Shown here piece by piece: positions 4,674-6,647 of a stretch of DNA of 6,647 nucleotides. Positions within the stretch are counted from its first letter, which is position 1, and every line of letters starts with the position of its first letter. The DNA comes from Methanomicrobia archaeon (GTDB taxonomy: Archaea; Halobacteriota; Syntropharchaeia; Alkanophagales; Methanospirareceae). Position numbers and translations under genes: made by a program. The notes under the pieces were generated by a model that made no database searches, was not told the origin of the DNA, and saw only the letters and a list, made by a program, of their open reading frames with translations. Location of the stretch: the NCBI GenBank assembly GCA_016928455.1, contig JAFGKP010000011.1, forward strand, positions 1-6,647, given 5' to 3'.

Positions 4674-4693
4674 GCTACGAACCCGTTCGTAGC
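4674..4693. promoter_or_regulatory. Perfect 8-bp inverted repeat in the divergent promoter region
   Basis: GCTACGAA (4674-4681) and TTCGTAGC (4686-4693) are perfect inverted copies separated by CCCG. The element lies directly upstream of the minus-strand TATA box (4653-4664) and just before a plus-strand TATA candidate (4703-4711), a position from which one dimeric regulator could control both lipoprotein genes. No T tract follows on either strand, which argues against a terminator. The regulator is not in the window. Confidence 0.55.
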
Positions 4694-4702
4694 TTAGCAA
4701 AG

Positions 4703-4711
4703 CCTTATAAT
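4703..4711 (+). promoter_or_regulatory. Possible TATA box of the cysteine-rich lipoprotein gene
   Basis: CCTTATAAT lies 58-66 bases before the ATG at 4769, giving a predicted transcript start near 4735. A second AT-rich candidate (ATACAAAATAAAG, 4731-4743) is closer to the gene. Inferred from composition and spacing. Confidence 0.4.
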
Positions 4712-4768
4712 CTGAGAAACGAACCACTGCATACAAAATAAAGCGAAAAATGGTGAGTAAAACGTAGT

Positions 4769-6319
4769 ATGAAGCACGAAAAGAACGTAGTGGAAAACGA
4801 AAAGGAAAGGTTAGAAGGTATATACGCAAAGCTTACGCCGATTCCGGTGTTCTGTGTTCTGATCGGAACACTTTTCATGGTGGGCTGTATCGCCCCGGGG
4901 CCGGAACGACCTGCGGGTACGATGAGTGTAGCAGCGTTGTTAGCGGATCCCATATATGATACTGAAGTAACCGTTTATGGTCAGGTTGCGCTCCTGGGCG
5001 AATTGCTCTGCCCCTGCTTCGAACTCTCATCGGGCGGGGAGACCGTTCAGGTCTGGTATGACCTGATGGTCGAAGATGACGGTACCGAACGGCCTGCGGT
5101 GAGTGTGGAGGAAATCGAGAACGGTGACTGGGTGCTCGTCAAGGGCGAGCTGAAGAGCGCGGGCGTGCACCGCGCGGCGAACGATTTCTGGACCACCAGT
5201 ATCGAAAGGATCGAGGATCTTGAGGAGTACGGCATTTCCCCATCACCGAGCGGTAAGGAATTTACGGAAGCGGAAAGCAGAGAGATCGCACGCGTGTTCG
5301 TCGAGAATTCCCCGACCTACCAGTATGACGGCTTTGATCTGCGTTTCAATCGGTCAGAGCCGTTGCGGTGCCCCTGCTGCTGGCTGTTCGTCTTCGAGTT
5401 CACGTCACGGCATGCGGGCTACGGCAACCGCACGGGACAGGTGCTCGCACAGGTGATCACGCCGCACACCGCACAGGTGGTGGTGAATCAGGGAGCGGTG
5501 ACGTCTGCAACGCTCGACGAGCAGTGGGACATGCTCACTCAAGCACAGATTGCGGATATACCGGGTCGCGAGGAACTTGAGGCACGAGAGATCGCGCGGA
5601 GTTACGTGCTGAACATGGATGCGTATCAGACGTACGAGGGTCGAGATCTGACGGTGACGAACGTTCTGCAGGCGCGCTGCCCGGGCTGCTGGCAGGTCGA
5701 GCTCGAGTTCTTCCTAACGTCTGAGAAAGATCCATCAAGGATCGACCGGGCGACGGTTACCGTAACACTCGATAACTGGGTGGTCGTTGACGTCATATAT
5801 GCGCAGGGCGGTCTTGAGCCACTGACGTACGACGAGGCGCGTGCAATCGCAGAGAACAGCACCTGCGTACAGGAAGGAACGCTGACTGATACCTACGTCT
5901 ACAACGAATATACGCGCACGTGGTGGATTGATCTCGAGCCGTTCACCGAGAAAGAAGGCTGCAACCCTGCCTGCGTCGTCTCCGAGGATACCAGAACCGC
6001 GGAGATCAACTGGCGCTGTACCGGGCTATTACCGCCTGGATCTGAGGAAGGCAACGAGACCCAGCAAACCGTCTGCGTTACCGGCACCGGCGAGAGCATG
6101 AACCTGTCTGAAGCGTTATTGATCGCGGCGGCAAGCGAGTGCAGTACCATAGGCATGATAACGACGAACGCCTTCTGCAACGCAGTAACAGGTACGTGGT
6201 GGCTCGATCTCGAGCCCTACGAGCCCAAAGAAGGCTGCAACCCCGCCTGCGTTGTGAACATCACCACAAAGACGGCGGACGTGAACTGGCGGTGTACCGG
6301 GCTGATACTACCGGAATAG
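4769..6319 (+). CDS. Large cysteine-rich repeat lipoprotein, function unknown
   Basis: The 516-residue protein has a charged N-terminus, a hydrophobic stretch (IPVFCVLIGTLFMVGC) and a lipobox ending at C40, so it should be anchored outside the membrane. Domains by eye: (1) about 50-155, an OB-fold-like barrel (VTVYGQVALLGELLCPCFE, then GDWVLVKGELKSAG); (2) two related units at 164-260 and 268-350, each starting EAREIAR-like and carrying CPxCW (C201-C204, C304-C307); (3) two units with an exact 92-residue period, 352-423 and 444-516. Each of the last pair has cysteines at 366/458, 398/490, 402/494 and 417/509, and the signatures TWWxDLEP, KEGCNPACVV and NWRCTGL. N-glycosylation sequons (NRS, NRT, NST, NET, NLS, NIT) fit a surface location. 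Similar GCNPACVV/WRCTG units occur, as I recall, in secreted proteins of methanogen-related archaea, without a known role. The ribosome site is weak (GGTGA 12 bases upstream). Paired cysteines suggest disulfides or metal binding. Confidence 0.85.
   Translation: MKHEKNVVENEKERLEGIYAKLTPIPVFCVLIGTLFMVGCIAPGPERPAGTMSVAALLADPIYDTEVTVYGQVALLGELLCPCFELSSGGETVQVWYDLMVEDDGTERPAVSVEEIENGDWVLVKGELKSAGVHRAANDFWTTSIERIEDLEEYGISPSPSGKEFTEAESREIARVFVENSPTYQYDGFDLRFNRSEPLRCPCCWLFVFEFTSRHAGYGNRTGQVLAQVITPHTAQVVVNQGAVTSATLDEQWDMLTQAQIADIPGREELEAREIARSYVLNMDAYQTYEGRDLTVTNVLQARCPGCWQVELEFFLTSEKDPSRIDRATVTVTLDNWVVVDVIYAQGGLEPLTYDEARAIAENSTCVQEGTLTDTYVYNEYTRTWWIDLEPFTEKEGCNPACVVSEDTRTAEINWRCTGLLPPGSEEGNETQQTVCVTGTGESMNLSEALLIAAASECSTIGMITTNAFCNAVTGTWWLDLEPYEPKEGCNPACVVNITTKTADVNWRCTGLILPE
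5822..6319 (+). repeat. Tandem pair of 92-residue-period repeats (lipoprotein C-terminus)
   Basis: Codons 352-423 and 444-516 align without gaps at a spacing of 276 bases. The similarity is visible in the DNA as well: ACGTGGTGG...GATCTCGAGCC at 5918-5940 and 6194-6216, then AAAGAAGGCTGCAACCC at 5951 and 6227. Such nucleotide identity points to a fairly recent internal duplication or gene conversion. Confidence 0.85.
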
Positions 6320-6359
6320 GATTACCAACAACGAGTGGATACAGTGGTTCTAGAACGGG

Positions 6360-6397
6360 AAAAAGAGGGAGAGCGTTCACTCCCTCCGTCTCTTTTT
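6360..6397 (+). terminator. Stem-loop terminator after the cysteine-rich lipoprotein
   Basis: AAAAAGAGGGAG (6360-6371) pairs with the CTCC at 6380-6383 and the CTCTTTTT at 6390-6397 across a small bulge. The pairing closes an 8-base loop and ends in a T5 tract. It lies 40 bases after the stop codon. Without the bulge, GAGGGAG/CTCCCTC gives a 7-bp perfect stem. Confidence 0.65.
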
Positions 6398-6542
6398 CAC
6401 GCTCAGTGCGAGGACGAATATAGAAGTACCTGCAGATTCATATCTTCGCTAACGTGGAAAGTACAACTTCTCTCCGGTGGTAAGCCGTTCTAAATGGGTA
6501 TTCTTGTCTCTGCGTGCCCGTCCATTCCTGCCCGTTCAGTCT

Positions 6543-6647
6543 TTACGTAGGCATCATCGTCCTTTGCTCGGGTTGGTGTGCCCATGCATGCCGCTTGTAA
6601 TTCTCGATGACGATCTCTTCGGTCGGGTACAGATCAACAATAATCTC
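6543..6647 (-). CDS. C-terminal 34 residues of an unidentified protein (cut by the right edge)
   Basis: On the minus strand one frame is open from the right edge to a TAA at 6543-6545, reading a mixed hydrophobic/acidic segment (EIIVDLYPTEEIVIENY) and then KRHAWAHQPEQR before the stop. The composition looks like real protein, while the other two minus frames contain early stops or low-complexity arginine/serine runs. I do not recognise the family. It converges on the lipoprotein gene, with about 220 non-coding bases (6320-6542) between them that hold the terminator and nothing else I can identify. Confidence 0.5.
   Translation of the reverse strand, partial: EIIVDLYPTEEIVIENYKRHAWAHQPEQRTMMPT

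Noticed and set aside
4750..4767. Five-codon ORF (MVSKT) just before the cysteine-rich lipoprotein
   Set aside because: An ATG and stop this close together are expected by chance, and no ribosome site precedes it.

Overview
The window looks like euryarchaeal DNA, probably from an uncultured methanogen- or methanotroph-related lineage (Methanomicrobia sensu lato; ANME-1/Methanophagales-like is my guess). The evidence is an archaeal-only NreA-type protein at the left edge, TATA-like boxes about 25-60 bases before several genes, Shine-Dalgarno sequences of the GGAGGTGATC type, and two secreted lipoproteins with archaeal-compatible lipoboxes. The lineage is inferred; no rRNA or core metabolic marker lies inside the window.

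Layout. (1) Positions 1-480, minus strand: N-terminal 160 residues of NreA, cut by the left edge. (2) Positions 578-995, plus strand: a broken chimeric gene. Its first ~32 codons are the start of an arsenate reductase of the low-molecular-weight phosphatase family. They run directly into the pore and second transmembrane helix of a potassium channel, which is then frameshifted in a T8 run. (3) Positions 1111-1622, minus strand: a RelB-like antitoxin and RelE-like toxin overlapping by 4 bases. From about 672 to 1745 the DNA is clearly AT-richer than its surroundings, so it looks acquired. (4) Positions 1746-1851: a perfect 53-bp tandem duplication covering the ribosome binding site and first codons of msrA, which continues to 2290. 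(5) Positions 2415-3661: a small four-cysteine zinc-ribbon protein, a gamma-class carbonic anhydrase-like protein 20 bases behind it, and a MIP18/DUF59-family protein that probably has its own promoter. (6) A bidirectional terminator at 3734-3760 separates these from a convergent SIMPL/DUF541 lipoprotein gene (minus strand, 3816-4562). (7) A divergent 206-base control region holds a perfect 8-bp inverted repeat. Beyond it is a 516-residue cysteine-rich lipoprotein (4769-6319) made of an N-terminal OB-like region and two pairs of internal repeats, followed by a terminator. (8) Positions 6543-6647, minus strand: the last 34 codons of an unidentified gene cut by the right edge.

Functional picture. 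The middle genes are housekeeping and stress functions: methionine sulfoxide repair, CO2/bicarbonate or related metal-site chemistry, and possible Fe-S maturation. The right half encodes two exported lipoproteins transcribed away from a shared control region, which suggests co-regulation of an envelope function that I cannot name. The left-centre part is genome-plasticity territory: gene fusion, frameshift, toxin-antitoxin pair and tandem duplication all lie within about 1.3 kb. No rRNA, tRNA, CRISPR array or transposase was seen.
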